This document shows, piece by piece, positions 1 to 12,779 of a DNA stretch of 64,000 bases. Source of the stretch: Anseranas semipalmata (lineage: Eukaryota; Chordata; Aves; Anseriformes; Anseranatidae); contig VXAA01004226.1 of the NCBI GenBank assembly GCA_013399115.1, forward strand, positions 1,040-65,039. Direction: 5' to 3'. Every line of letters begins with the position of its first letter. Positions within the stretch are counted from its first letter, which is position 1. A model generated the notes under the pieces. It worked only from the letters and a program-made list of their open reading frames with translations. It was not told the origin of the DNA and made no database searches. The translations under genes and the position numbers were made by a program.

Positions 1-915
1 ATCATAGAATCATAGAATGGCCTGGGTTGAAAAGGACCTTAAAGATCATCTAGTTTCAACCCCCCTGCTCTGGGCAGGGTTGCCAACTACTAGAGCAGGC
101 TGCCCAGCACCACATCCAGTCTGGCCTTGAATGCCTCCAGGGATGGGGCATCCACAACCTCTCTGGGCAACCTGTTCCAGTGCCTCACCACCCTCTGAGT
201 GAAAAACTTCCTCCTAATATCTAACCTAAATCTCCCCTGTCTTAGTTTAAAACCATTCCCCCTTGTAACACACCAGTCACAGGAATCATCCCACCAGGTT
301 TCACTTATGCCGATGATATCATAGCTCTGGGACTGGGCCAAGACTTCTAGCTCCTCTAGCTTGTTCCTCATGCTGCGTGCATTGGTGTAGAAGTACTTCA
401 TATGTGCCTCATGGTACGCAGCACCTCGTGGAGCAGACCGAAGGACCTCACTAGCATACAGTCCCTCTGGTTTTGACATGCCATCCCATAGCTTATCACC
501 GGCGGGCCTGGTTTTATCCTTTTCCCCCTTTGACTCTAGTTTAAAGCCTTATCGATCAGCCCTGATAACTCCTGGGCAAAAAGCCTTTTCCCCATTTGAG
601 AGAGGTGCATCCCATCTGGTGCCAGCAGGCCTGGTGTCGCGTAGACCTTCCTGTGATCAATAAACCCAAAGTTCTGCCGGTGGCACCAGTCTCGGAGCCA
701 TGTATTGATGAGCTGAGTCTGCCTGTCAATGTTGATGCCTGCTACCGGAAGGACAGAGGCAAACACAACCTGTGCCCTGATCCTTTAACCAGTCAACCCA
801 AAGCCCTAAAGTCCCTTTTGATTGCCCTTGGACTTCTTGCTACCTCGTCACTACCAGCTTGAAAAAACAGTAACGGGTAGTAGTCAGAGGGCTGTACCAG
901 GCGAGTTCTCTATTT
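1..915 (-). mobile_element. CR1 LINE, internally deleted copy
   Basis: Seen: position 1 begins with the complement of the CR1 3' terminal 8-bp repeats (ATTCTATG type), so the element's 3' end is at the left edge and it reads leftward. From its 5' side it holds the ORF1 esterase domain (about 905-536, including SDYYPLLFFQAGSDEVARSP and DGMHLSQMGKRLF with the catalytic-type Asp and His), an ORF1 stop near 536, a spacer of roughly 60 nt, and the ORF2 start at 479. Next come the first residues of the endonuclease domain ([22 protein letters not shown]). Near 265-280 the sequence jumps to the last part of ORF2 ([34 protein letters not shown]) with a stop at 90, then a 3' UTR of about 90 nt. Most of the endonuclease and all of the RT core, over 2 kb in full-length CR1, are missing. 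The joined reading frame stays open for 129 codons. ORF1 has an in-frame stop near 785. The 5' edge is approximate. Confidence 0.93.
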
Positions 916-3900
916 CACTTCTTTTTTTTCAACATTTCACATTTCTTACTAGTAATAGCAACTGCAAATCGATCCTACAACCTCATGCATGGATATTCTA
1001 ATAAAGGCAGATTCCAAATGCATACATACAGATGTATAATACATAGAGAAGTCCCCTGTCTAAGATTCATTCCAACACTTTGTCACATTCATCTGTCATT
1101 CAGTTAATGAAGTTTCACTTTCACATCTTCTGCAAACTACTAGTAACAACTCAAAACATGACACTTTTTTATGTATAAAACTCATCAAGATTTTCAGATG
1201 GTCTCCACTAATACTTTTATTGTTTTGTTCAGATGCCTTCTGGCCTGTAGAACAGGCCAATATTAAAAGCAGGGTGTACTGACATTGTGGGATACATAGC
1301 ATGATGGCATGTTAAAAATAGGTGCCTTATTGCCTTACCTTCCAATAAAATGTATTTACATGATGAAATGTAGATTTGGACTTTACCATTCATAATATGA
1401 CTAAAAACTATTCTGTCGTTGAAATTCATGTATGCCATGAATTATACAAAGGATAAAACAGTATCTCCACATCTTTGCTTCATAGGACTAGCAATTATTT
1501 ATGGTACAGTATATTTATCAAATCCCCTAGAAACTCAAAATGGGATCAGGAAGAAATCCTGCTGTATATAGATGCACAAAGTATTAAGAATTTCAGATTT
1601 CAGTTTTATGGTAAACAGCCAGAGGCCAAGAAGAACTTTTTTCTTCTTGTTAGCCAAATATTAGACCATGTTGTTAGACAGCATTGTTATAGGCCTGTGT
1701 CATCACACTAATGCAGACTTTGTTCTGGTGCAAAACATGGAAGCTGCAGATACTGCAAGATTCTTTACATGTTTAGCAGCTTAGGGGAAAAAAAATATGA
1801 AACTTTTTATTAAAATCTGTCAAATAATTCCATACCTCTGCATGCCTGACAGCCTGGACTTCACCATCACTAACCTACCTTCAATCTGTGCTCACCGGGA
1901 AAGGTAAATGTGTGCCGAACTTCTAGGGTAGAGGCTTTGAGATTCACATATTTGCACTAGTCTCTCTAAAATCAACATTTAACTGAACGTGCACCATCTA
2001 CCAGATGAAGCTGAAATCTGCTTGCTTTCTTCTGTTTGTCTTCTGCAATTGCTCAGCTTCTTCAGGCAGGCAGATTTTTTTCTACTCTTTCACCCTCGAG
2101 GAGTCCTACATGCTCTAAAATGGATGATTTGCTATTATCTTAGCTGTCTTGCTTGACTTTTGTTCCTACGGGAACAGTTTAAATTTCAATCCTTCTGAGT
2201 AGAACTGTGATAAGGAGAGCACTTACAGTGTCTACACTTCAATATATTTGTCCAGGAAGAAAGAGTAATACGGAACTTCTCCACTTATCTAGATCCCCTG
2301 TGTGAAAACATTAGTAAAGAGTGTCCAGGCAAGTTTACAGTAAGTGAAAAGCAAGGGCAACTGAATGCTTATCATGTCTGCAATATACACAACTATGTAA
2401 TGAAACTTTACTGAAAGAAAGAAAAAATTTCAGCTTCCATGTGTTTTGACCTTCAAAGCCTTAAGTTTAGGATTTCCCACGTTGCAGTCCCAGAGCAAGT
2501 TTACCTCTTCTAATTTCTGCAGCTAGAAGTCATACAACTTTCCTAAATCATTTTGTCACAGCTTCCATGTGTGCTCCTGCTAGGCTGGATGTTGACCTTG
2601 TTTCCTCACTGTCCTCCATTTGCCCTACAAACAGGAAGCAGTGTTCTCAGCTTAGGGGAGACCTGTCTGGGTGAAGTCCTGATGGGATGAAGACCATTTT
2701 GTGGGTCTAGTGTTTTCAAATTTAACAGCTGGCAATTCTACTAAAATGGTCTTGTCTTCACATTTTTTTGTTAGTTTGTTTAAAGCTTATTAATTTTAGA
2801 ACTAAGTTTGCACCTCAATTAAAAATCTAAAAGTGGCTGAAAAGGATGGAATTTAACAGTGTAATACCCGTTCTATCAAAGGTTATCTCCTGGAGATGGG
2901 CTAATATTTTCTGTATTCCTTCTATTCGTTAATTAAACATACTGCTAGTGTGTCAGAAAATTGTAATGATGTTTTTTCCTAAAATAACCACAGAAAAATG
3001 AGGACCAACATAAAAGCAACTATGAGAAATGAGTGAAAATCCAAATATATCTAATTTATAAATGTTAAAGTCAGAATAAAGATGCATATCTTTATGCAAG
3101 ATATGCATAGATAGGCAAGCATGAAATAATTAAGAAATAAAAGTAATTATTAATGATAAGGGAGCTTGGTCAAGAAAAAAAAAAAAGAATATACATCCTA
3201 AATATTAATCTTCATATATAACATTTATAACCATGACTCAGATTGAACTTTGCCCTGAAAGTGGATAGCATTTCAAATATTATGATCAAAAGGAAGGAGG
3301 GTAAGAATCCAGAGCAACATGTCAATCTCATGCAATGCCTGTATTTTCACTTTTTTTTCATCTCAAAAAATTGTGGCACATGTGGAAGTATGAACATACA
3401 TGTGACGTCCAACAAACTATTCATTCAGGCCCTTCATTTTTAAAAACAAACAAACAAAAAAACAGAAAGTGGAAAATAAAGGATCATAAATTTTCATATA
3501 GCAATCCTTGGTGCTACAACAGAAAAATATACCTTGCAGAAGGTTTTCAACAAGACAGAGTTATTTTTTCTATAAGCAAAAGGGGAGCTTTGTTTGTATA
3601 CCTCCTTCTGGTACCAAAACTCTATTTGGGAAGCTGTTCTACACCTCCATGATCCTAGAGCTTCTAATCCACAAAACTAACAGTGAAAATCTGGTTGTTT
3701 TTAAAGCTTATGTAGCCATTTGTACTGTTAGTAATAACAGCAGGAATGATCACTAATGGTTCATTTCAAATCCTCAATGTTTCAGTGTGATTTTAATCCA
3801 AAACCTCCAGGCTTCTTAGCTGTCAAAGTATATAGTGATATGAATTACATCTAATATTCCACTGACATCTGCCAAACTTTTCAAGCACAAGATATGGAAC

Positions 3901-4387
3901 AGAGTTGTCTTCGCTTTTGCTTGTGAAAACAACCAAGAAGAAAAAGCTCAGTTCATAATCAGTGGTAATTTGGTAATAGTCCAAAAACTTTTTCAGTACA
4001 AAAATGAACAGAACTTGTGCCTTTTTTCAGCAAAAGCAGCGATGTATTTTTTTTTAAAGGAGAGAAAGCAATACCAGAAGATGGTGAAAATAGAAGTTTA
4101 AAAGAAGAAAATGTGTACAGAACTAAAAAAAAAAAAAAAAGACACTTGACACAGTGTATCATTCATTTTCAACAAAAAATAAAACTTTTTTTTTTAAGTT
4201 AAAACAAGACATCACAGTTTCAATGCACTCAGAAAAGTTGAAATCATAAGAATATAAAAGAAAAGGACTGTTTATTTTATGAATATATAAAAAAGCTTTA
4301 CCAAGGTATCAATGATAGCAACAATATACTCAAGAAATTAAAATGGTGGATTCAGCCAACACAACTGCTTGAATATTATTATCAATT

Positions 4388-4447
4388 AAGTTACAACAAT
4401 ATATTGTGTTGATACACAAGTTACATCAATATATTGTATTGAAACCC
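4388..4447. repeat. Tandem duplication, two 30-bp units
   Basis: Units 4388-4417 and 4418-4447 both carry AAGTTACA(A/T)CAATATATTG and differ at a few positions, mostly at the end. Confidence 0.88.
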
Positions 4448-4864
4448 CACAGAAGTTTCAAATAGGCTAGACTGACTTTTTCCAATACCCCAATTCTATT
4501 TTCCCCAGGGCTTGTACAGTGGAATTTTTAAAGGAATGCCAAAATACAGCCTCTAAATAATACTGAAGATGTTTCTTGGCTGTGATGACTCTTGGAACTG
4601 CAGTTCATGTACATATGGGAAGAAATAAACCTCTTCAGTTCATCTACTACTTTGCATCGTACTGAAGAGAAGCCAGATGAATACCAGTATCTTAGGGGCT
4701 GCCTGCATTTGTTTCACAGTTTGAGCTTTAAGATTGCTCTGCAGTTTTGCCCCCTACTTTCTGTTGCTCATGTCACATCTCATTCTATACTCAAAGAAAC
4801 CACTGAAATCACATTTCAGCCCTAAATTATTGTGTCTCTCATTACTGAATCCATGTCACTTGGA

Positions 4865-4904
4865 AAACAAACAAACAAACAAACAACCCTTCCCCCCCCC
4901 CCCC
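4865..4904. repeat. (CAAA)n followed by a C homopolymer
   Basis: About five CAAA units, then 13 consecutive C at 4892-4904. Length here may be unreliable in sequencing. Confidence 0.9.
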
Positions 4905-7900
4905 AAAACACAAATATTTTTCTTTTATCAATAAAAGTTTACAAGTTCATCAATTTCCCTCCCATTCTGTAGTTGGGAAATTAAAACAAATTTGTCAGAA
5001 ACCTGTGCTGCACTAAGCCTAAATGAACAAGGGACTCGTATCACTTAATATTTTGCTGGCATCACTGAAGGAAAAATCATGCTCCCATGCATCAGTGACC
5101 TAGTGCAACCCAGAAATCTCATTCATCATAAGCTAGCTGTTATTCAGGCACAATCCTCATGATGTTAGCAACTTCCACAATAGTACTGCAAACTTCCAGC
5201 TTTAATCAGTATTCATGTCCTCCAATTTCATTTTCTTGCTGGTTCTGCATAGCCAACATTGCACACTGCATTCTATCTACAACTTCAGAGAGAATTTACA
5301 GGGCATTTCAACATGCCTGTCTCACTGCAGACACTTGGGTTACTGCCACATTACAGACATTCTCCTTGCAGGAAGAAGAGCTTCTCAATAGTTACATTTG
5401 TCTGAGCATAGCTATATCTATACAAAAGACTAACAGAACACTTACCTGAAAAAAACAGACTTCTTTGTAAAAGGTATTAAGGAAAGACAGCACCTCAAAC
5501 ACAGTAGCTAGAATGGCTCTACTTTGTTTGACATTACAAGTACACCCTCACAAGTTCAGTGCTGTGTAAAAATACCAGGAAGTGTGGCAGGTAGGAAAGG
5601 ATGAAGGCATTTTCTCACCTGGCAGCACTGCACTAGGGTATACTGGAGGTACTCCTATCCACATGCCCATTTTATTTAAGTATAGGATAAATGACGCAAG
5701 AGGGATGAATGAAAAACACATTAAAAATTCATTTATTTTTCAAATGCCCTTACTGCTAAGTGGTCATTGTATCTTCAGTCTATGTTGCTGTGACTATTTG
5801 AATGTCCACTTTTATCTTCTGTATTTGTTCTTGTGATAAGGTCATTTCGTATCTTAATTTTTTTTCTTTTTCTTTTTTTTTCTCCCTGATGTATTTAAAA
5901 GTCAACAGTAACATCTTTTCAACCTTCATTATGCTGGAGTAAATATGCTAGATTCCCCCAAACTACTTCATTTTTATTCACAGTATTCTATCTTTCCACT
6001 TTTAACCTGCTTATACATTTGACAACACTAAATTTTATCTCATCTGAATGTGTTAGCAACCTGAGAGTATTGCATTTCCCTTTTGCTAAAGCAACTGAGA
6101 ATTTCATGATTCTTGATAACAAGATTGTTAAAATTCCCTTAATGACAACACCTTTCACATGACTTTCAGGGATGCTGAAACTGAAACATTAGCATGTTCC
6201 TCACTGAGGTGGCAGCGATTTCACATGGTCTGAGGAAGGATGCCCACTGTTTAGAGTCTGTCTTAGACTGAATGAGTTATAGACTACTTTTCATGTTATT
6301 TAACCAGCCATGACTTCTCATTATTTTACTTCCATTGAAACAATTCTAACTGAGATGATTTAAAAATATTTCTTGCTAATCATCAAAGTCACAAGTCTTT
6401 GCCTGCTAGACCGGAATTCAGAAAGGAATATAGCAACAGCAAGCAGGTTCCTACTCTCCCTGAAGAGGGATGATTCTTCTTTAAAGACTTGTTATCCTAT
6501 GCTTTTCATCAGGGAACTGTAATATCTGAGAAGGGTTGCTCTTCAAAACATTTCAACAGACCTTCAGGATCAAATAGATTTCCACAGCTGTTGCAGAGTT
6601 TGGGAGTACTGGTGGTAGTGATGGGAACAACTATATGATAACAAAAACATATGGAATATTTCTGTTTTTCTACAGAATATTTTCATTAGCAAATGAAGAT
6701 TACCAAAAATTAGATGCTCCTCAGATGACTAATTTGATGAAATCCTAATGGAAATATGGGGGCTACAGCACACCCACAGCTCAGGCTTGCCAGCAGCTGC
6801 CTTGAAGGCAATAAGCAAGCTGAGGGCCTAGAAGCCACAGGAACTTAGGAAAAAAACATAGGCTCCCATGCAGCACACCCAGTAGGCTGGTATCACAGCT
6901 CTCAGGCTTTCTGTTTTCCAAAGTGCTCTACATCTTTAGAGACCTACTTTAGATTAGAATAGCATTTTACAGTGCTTAATTTCATAATTAAAAAAGCTAA
7001 GTACCAGAAAAATGTGTTGTTTTTCATCACACACACTTGTTTTAGACTGCACAGGGAAAGACACCAACTCATACTATCAAAACCAAAATGATAAGTGTTA
7101 CCTTAAAACATTCCCGGGTACAACTCTGAGAAGAAACCTATCTCATATTGTTCAGTCCCCACATAAACCCAACTCAGCTTTGAGCATCACTTCTTCCTCC
7201 TTTCCAAGAAATTACTAACCCTATGCTCAGCAGACCTTTTGCAATGGGATCAGCACTACTGTCCTTTCATTTGCCTTTGGAGGTCAGGATGATAGGAAAC
7301 AAGGTATCTGCTTCTGTATATTTAGAGACTCCAGGGTGGAAAATCATGAAACTTTGGGCTTCTAAGTAATTCAAGAAGGTCTAGCAGCTATGATTCTAGA
7401 AAAAGATTTTTGACTGAGACAAAATCACTTGAGTAGTTCTTTCCCACTGAAGTCATAGAAAAGAAGAGGTATTAGCAGAGAAAAGGTATTTTTGTGTCAA
7501 CTGAAGAAGTGGCCTGATTTCCCAAAATGAACCCTATTGTGTACATACAGCATGAGGCTGTTAAAAGTTTAGGCACTGTCCCATAGAAATCACTGCCACT
7601 AAACATTTCTTTAGATATCTGAGAAGAAGAAGAAAACATTTTAAAAAACAAGCAGTCCTCTAAATATTCCTTAAACTTCAAAAAGTTTCATAAAGGAAGG
7701 CAAAGTCAGCAGTGTTAAAAAAAGCAATAGTTCATTGTGGGAAGACAGAACTCAGTTGTGGAAATGAGCTGCAACATTTTTTTTTTAGACCATATTTTCA
7801 TAGTTCAGAACACACAAAAGATTTGGAGTTCAACAGAGTCAGATTTTAATGAAACAAAACAGTGTATCTATCTCATCTGATGGAGGTGATGCACTTTGGA

Positions 7901-8065
7901 CTGTTTAGATAGACTGAAGGCTTGGAGAAGTTTCAACCCAACCGGTTGAAATTCCACTATATCCACAGCTAAGCTTTGTAATCTTGCAGAAACAGCAAGA
8001 TATCCAATACTTTTCTAGCTCCATCTTCTCTGTATTCTCAGATCAGGTAGTTGTAAGCAGCAATA

Positions 8066-10085
8066 ATGTCCTCTGAAGCTGTTTCTTCTCCAGGCTGAAC
8101 AGGCCCAGCTCTCTTAGTTTCTCCTCGTACAGCATGTGCTCAGACCCTGACCCTTGGTGGCCCTGTGTTTGCTCCTGTGTATCAATATCCTTCCTGTACT
8201 GGTAGCCTCAAACTGGACAAAGTACTCCAGATGTGGTCTTACAAGTGCTGAATAGAGGGGAAAGATCACTTCCCTGGACCTGCTGTCAAATCTTTTACTA
8301 ATACAGTCCAGGATGTGTTCAGTTTGTTGTCCACTAAGATCCCAGGGCCTTTCCTGCAGAGCTGCCTGCCAGCCTGCATTGTTGTTTGGGATTATTCCAT
8401 CCCAGGGACAAGACCTTTCATTTGCTCTTGTTGAACTTCATAAGGTTTCTGTCAGCCCATTTCTCCTGCCTGTCCAGGTCCCTCTGACAGCAGCCCTGCC
8501 TTCCCAATTTGGGTAACCCTAATTTGGTGTCATCTGCAAGCTTGCTGAGAGCGCCCTCCATCCCATCATGCAGATTATCAATGAAGACATCAAACAGTAT
8601 TGGTCCCAGCACTGAACCCTCAGGAAGCCACTACCTACTGGCCACCAGCTTGGCTTTGCACTGCTTTTCACAACTCTATGCCCACCCTGCTTTCTATCCA
8701 CTTAACCACCTCATGTCCCATCAATTTTCGGGGCTATGGAGAAGGTTACGGGAGGCTGTCAGAGGTTGCTAAAATCAAGGTGCAAAACACCCGCTGTCAT
8801 TCCTTTGCCCACAGTGCCAGACACCCCCAACGTAGAAAGTATGATCTACATATGGAAAAGATTTTGGGTGCTCCCAGGCACCTTATTGTCCTTCATGTGT
8901 TTACAACTGTCTTCTAGGAGGATTTGTTCCACAACCTTCGCAGGGACTGAGATGAGGCTGACTGGCCTATAGTTATCTGGATCCTCCTTCTTGTCCTTCT
9001 TGATGATGAGTGTGACACCTGTCCTTTTCCAGTCACCAGGAACCTCCTCAGACTGCTGTAATCATTCAAAGATGCTAGAGAGCTGTCTAGTAATGACATA
9101 GACCAGCTCCTTCAGCACCTTCTGGTGCATCCCATCTAGTTCCATGGAGTTGTCTATGCTATCCAAGTGATTTCAGTGATGCTTGACTCTGTCTTCCTCT
9201 ATTGTGAGTGCTACTTCACTACTCCAGACTGCTAGGAGGTTCAGGGACCTGGAAGGTCTGAGGAAAAGCCTTACCAATGAAAACCAAGGCATAAGAAAGG
9301 CATTGAGTACCTTAGCTTTTGCTACGTCCCTTGCTGCTAGGTCTCCTGACCTACACTCACCTAGCCTTCCTTTTGCTGTTGAAGTACTTGAAGAAATATT
9401 TGTTGTCCTTCTCCCTGGCTAGTTTCAGCTCCAGACGAGCTTTTCTGGCTCCATTGCTGCAAGCACAATGTCTCTGTACGCCTTCCAAGTAGTCTGTCCC
9501 TGCTTCTGCCTTCTGTGTGCTCCTGTGTTTGAGCTGAGTGTTGAGGAGCTCAGCATTCATCCATACTGGCTCTATGCAAGACTTGTCTTCTGCAGTATGG
9601 AAATGACAGCTCTTGTGCTCAGTGGAGGCTGTCCTTGAAGACTAGCCTGCTCTTCTGCGCCCCTTTGCCCTCCAGGACAGTTCCCCACAGGACTCTGCCA
9701 AGCAGGTCCCTGAACAGAGCATTGCCTACCATCAGTTTATTGATCAACTGCATCAAGAAATTGCCTTCCATATGTTCCAGTAATCTGGACAGGTTTTGTC
9801 CAGCCATATTGGCTTTCCAGCAGATATCATTGTGATTAAGTTACCCAAGTGTACCAAGGACTTAGATTGTGCAGCTTTCTCCACCTGCCTTAAGAAGGCT
9901 TCATCTGCCTCCCCTTGTTGATGAGGACGTCTATAGGAAACACCTACTACAACATCAGCTGTGCTGGTCTGTCCACTGATCTCTGCCCACAAGCTCTCTA
10001 CTGGTTTGTCACTTTGCCCAAGACTCCATCCACTCAAAACACACCTTTGCATAGAGCATAATCTTAAGGTAGGGTGTCTCATAGT
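8066..10085 (-). mobile_element. CR1 LINE, decayed copy lacking both ends
   Basis: Seen on the minus strand: endonuclease residues at 10082-9753 (DKPVESLWAEISGQTSTADV, VVVGVSYRRP), continuing in another frame at 9807-9619 (LEHMEGNFLMQLINKLMVG). Next come the endonuclease-RT linker (RLVFKDSLH) and RT domain pieces from about 9160 to 8420. RT matches include DGMHQKVLKEL, a VPGDWKRTGV-like stretch, DNYRPVSLISVP and LADDTKLG, the last carrying the catalytic DD at about 8534-8529. The ORF2 C-terminal region begins but stops near 8066, and no 3' UTR or terminal repeats follow. Several frameshifts and stops make it non-functional. A one-base loss near 9835, together with Asp to Asn, breaks the DFN-type endonuclease motif. 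Absence of the 3' end is unusual for a LINE, which normally loses its 5' end, and implies later deletion or rearrangement. Confidence 0.9.
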
Positions 10086-11509
10086 GGCTTCTTGTTAGCA
10101 CCTTAAGGTACTTGCATCTTTCATACACAGCTGGGTTCAAGGTTGAGAAGGTACACCATGTCTGTTACAGAAGAGAGGGATAAGCGAGCCAGACATCCTG
10201 AACTTTCTTAGGTTTGCTCCTTCTTTGGTGAAAGAATCCTAAGTTATGGTTTGCTGTCACTCTTTAAAATACATCTGCACCATAGTAACTCTAGGGAAGA
10301 AATAAGATCTTTTCATTAGAAAACAAGGGGAATGTATGTGTTGGCAAATGGAAAAGTTTCTGTAGAAGTAATTTCAGTGCTGTTGAAATATAATGTAAAT
10401 GCTTTTATTAGATTATTAATCATATTAAGGTATATAGTCATTAATACTTCTACACATTAGGATGAAGACAAATTTGAAATACTTATCTAATGATCTGCTA
10501 ATCTGATCCTAGGAAACCACTAATTTTCTACGTTTGTGTTTTTAAATTTAAATTAAAAACCAAAAAGCTCTTTCTGTGAATCTGTCTTTCATGATGGGAT
10601 GTACAGATCAACTTTTGAAATACTTGATCCCAAATCCCCACAATTCATGATCTTACACACTTTTAACCTACCTCCTTCAATTTTTCTTGAATTTTGTTGC
10701 ATTGTACTTATTTAAGATTGTAAACCATGCAATGTTTATATGATAATATAAAGATATCATCTTAAAATGCAGTTTTAAAATATGTCAATAAAAAAACCAG
10801 AAACTTCATCAATAACAAATTGCTCATTTTTTAAAAACTATTTTTTTTTTAAGTGAAATATACTGTAGGACACAGACATGGACAAATGCATTTCCAAACA
10901 AGAAAACAGTGCACTTTAATGGTGCAGTGTTCAGTGTCTCACAATAACTACCTGTCATTATGTACCATGATTCCCAGTTCTGCTCTCAACTTTAACTCAT
11001 TCATTATACCATGTAGCTGTTCAAACTGCAGACTGCTTGACATCCAGCTTTAAAATATCCTGGGGTTTTAGCTGTTATTTACCTCTTCTTTGCAATGGTA
11101 TGATAATTATTAGCTTAGTAAGTGCCTATAGCAAAACTTGGTAAAAAAACGAATATGTTACACATCTTGACTTAATAACACCCCATAGGTATTGTTTACT
11201 CATTTTTACAAGTTTAGCAGAAAATTTCCAGTCTTTAGGCCATATGGGTGCAATCAAAGATGAGTAATGGAGGAAAGAGCTCTAAAACACCCCCAACATC
11301 TCCTAAAGTAAAAAAGAAAGAAACAAACAAACAAACAAAAAGACCAAGAAATGCCCCAAAACTTAAACCCCAAACACCAAAATTCTTGTTTATAACAAAT
11401 TTCTTTAAACTTAGGATTTCTATCTGGTGTTTTAAGTTAATTCATATGAGCAAGACTTTGATGTGTAACTTGATTTCTTCAAGCTAGAGATGTAGTACCA
11501 ATTGCTTAC
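10086..11509. other. Intron 3 next to exon 3, nothing recognised
   Basis: AT-rich sequence, including a (CAAA)-rich patch near 11322-11340. No element or exon seen. Confidence 0.7.
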
Positions 11510-11624
11510 CTGACTCACACGCAAATGTCTTTGACGTCTCGTCATGAAAGATAATTGCCACTGCATGCTTCTTTGTCTCTCGAGGCAATCTAGTTATGTT
11601 TTTGATATTGTGCAGCTCAGTTAC
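11510..11624 (-). CDS. DOK6: DOK6 exon 3 (PH domain, codons 59-96 plus one base)
   Basis: Seen: minus-strand segment of 115 nt bounded by an acceptor (TTCTTCATTTTAAG, AG at 11626-11625) and a donor (CAG then GTAAGC, GT at 11509-11508). It starts in phase 0, joining exon 2 without splitting a codon, and ends after the first base of a codon (phase 1). It encodes 38 residues, among them [20 protein letters not shown] and [11 protein letters not shown]. Known: these are central PH-domain strands of DOK6, directly following the exon 2 peptide. DOK5 has NNVKN, ARLPKS and IGIYFNDD in the corresponding places, so DOK6 is the better assignment. Exon 4, expected to begin with an ELEAEEW-type sequence, was looked for at lower coordinates and not seen, so it lies left of the window. 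Skipping this exon would shift the frame. Confidence 0.97.
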
Positions 11625-12118
11625 CTTAAAATGAAGAAAAATATTTCAGGCCAGTGTATAAATAACACAAATAAAAATACTAACCACAATGACTCAATTT
11701 TTACTACTAGCTGTTCTTTTTGTTTGTTTGTTTCCCCTAAGGCTAGGTAAATTTGTAGGTTTGTCATTGACAAAAAGACATAAATAGTTAGAGTCTAAAG
11801 TTGCAAAGCATTCTATAAAATTTAATATATCAAAAAGTGAAGTCTACTTCTCTAATAAAGTTCTGCTTGAAAACGCAGTTATTACAATGATACTGAGAGT
11901 CTCATGACACTCCTAGAATAGATTTTTCAATTTCTATATTAATACAACTTCAATCAGTTTCAGAATCTACATTAAATATATACCTAATGTAGAAACAGCA
12001 GGGTCTTATTAGTTAAGGGAAGTAATTCAATGATCATGCCAATTAGTATCACTGTATTTGTGTGGATAGATCCTCCTCTGTCTTTAAAGTGCAATTGTCA
12101 TCCTCATCAGAATTCTCA

Positions 12119-12172
12119 ATTTTATTTTATTTTATTTTATTATTTTATTTTATTTTATTTTTTATTATATTC
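12119..12172. repeat. (TTTTA)n microsatellite
   Basis: About ten imperfect TTTTA units in intron 2. Confidence 0.93.
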
Positions 12173-12779
12173 TCCAAATATCAGAAAAGCTTATCAATAA
12201 AAAAAATACTCTTATAGCAAATTTACAGTGTAAACAACTCAATCTATTTCCAGCTTCCTTTGATGTAAGTAGATAACTACAGATAACAAAAATGGAAGCA
12301 GAACACATTATTACAACCAGGGCTGGTAGCACTGCCTATATTAAGCTGCTCGTCATAAAATGTTTTTGGTTACTTGTAACTCTAGGCAAACTTTATCTTT
12401 TTATAGTTAGGTTTTCCATCCAGGCAGGACATCTGCCTCAGGCAGAATTAGTTTCTTTAAAATGTCATCCATATGAGTTTGGTCATCTATGGAGAGGGAA
12501 AAAATGGACCAAAAGTGGGTGTTTTTTTATATTTTTAAATCCTGATGGTCTCTGTGTGCAGCTCCTTTTAAGATACTGGGAAGAAAGTTTTTTAAGAGAC
12601 ATAGTTTTTATATAGTGTTGTAAAAAAAAAATAGAAAAAAAAGAAAAGGAACATTCTAGGGCAAAGAGATTCCTATAAAGACTGAGAGCAGATGAACAGT
12701 GAGACCCATCAAGAAGCTAGGGAAAGAAACTGAGGCAAAGCATGAAGTGGGCTGTACAGGTGTTGGTGACAAACTTGAG

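Larger units (their letters stand above)
916..8065. other. Intron 3, no gene or element recognised
   Basis: AT-rich unique sequence apart from the small repeats listed (4388-4447, 4865-4904) and an A16 run near 4125-4140. No exon-like segment with splice sites was seen. Confidence 0.7.
1..11509 (-). other. DOK6: DOK6 intron 3 (5' part, runs off the left edge)
   Basis: Sequence downstream of the exon 3 donor in gene orientation. It contains two CR1 copies (1-915 and 8066-10085) and otherwise AT-rich unique DNA with short tandem repeats. No exon 4 was found. Confidence 0.88.

Noticed and set aside
1..11509. DOK6 exon 4
   Set aside because: No minus-strand segment resembling the residues after FACES was found; it must lie beyond the left edge.
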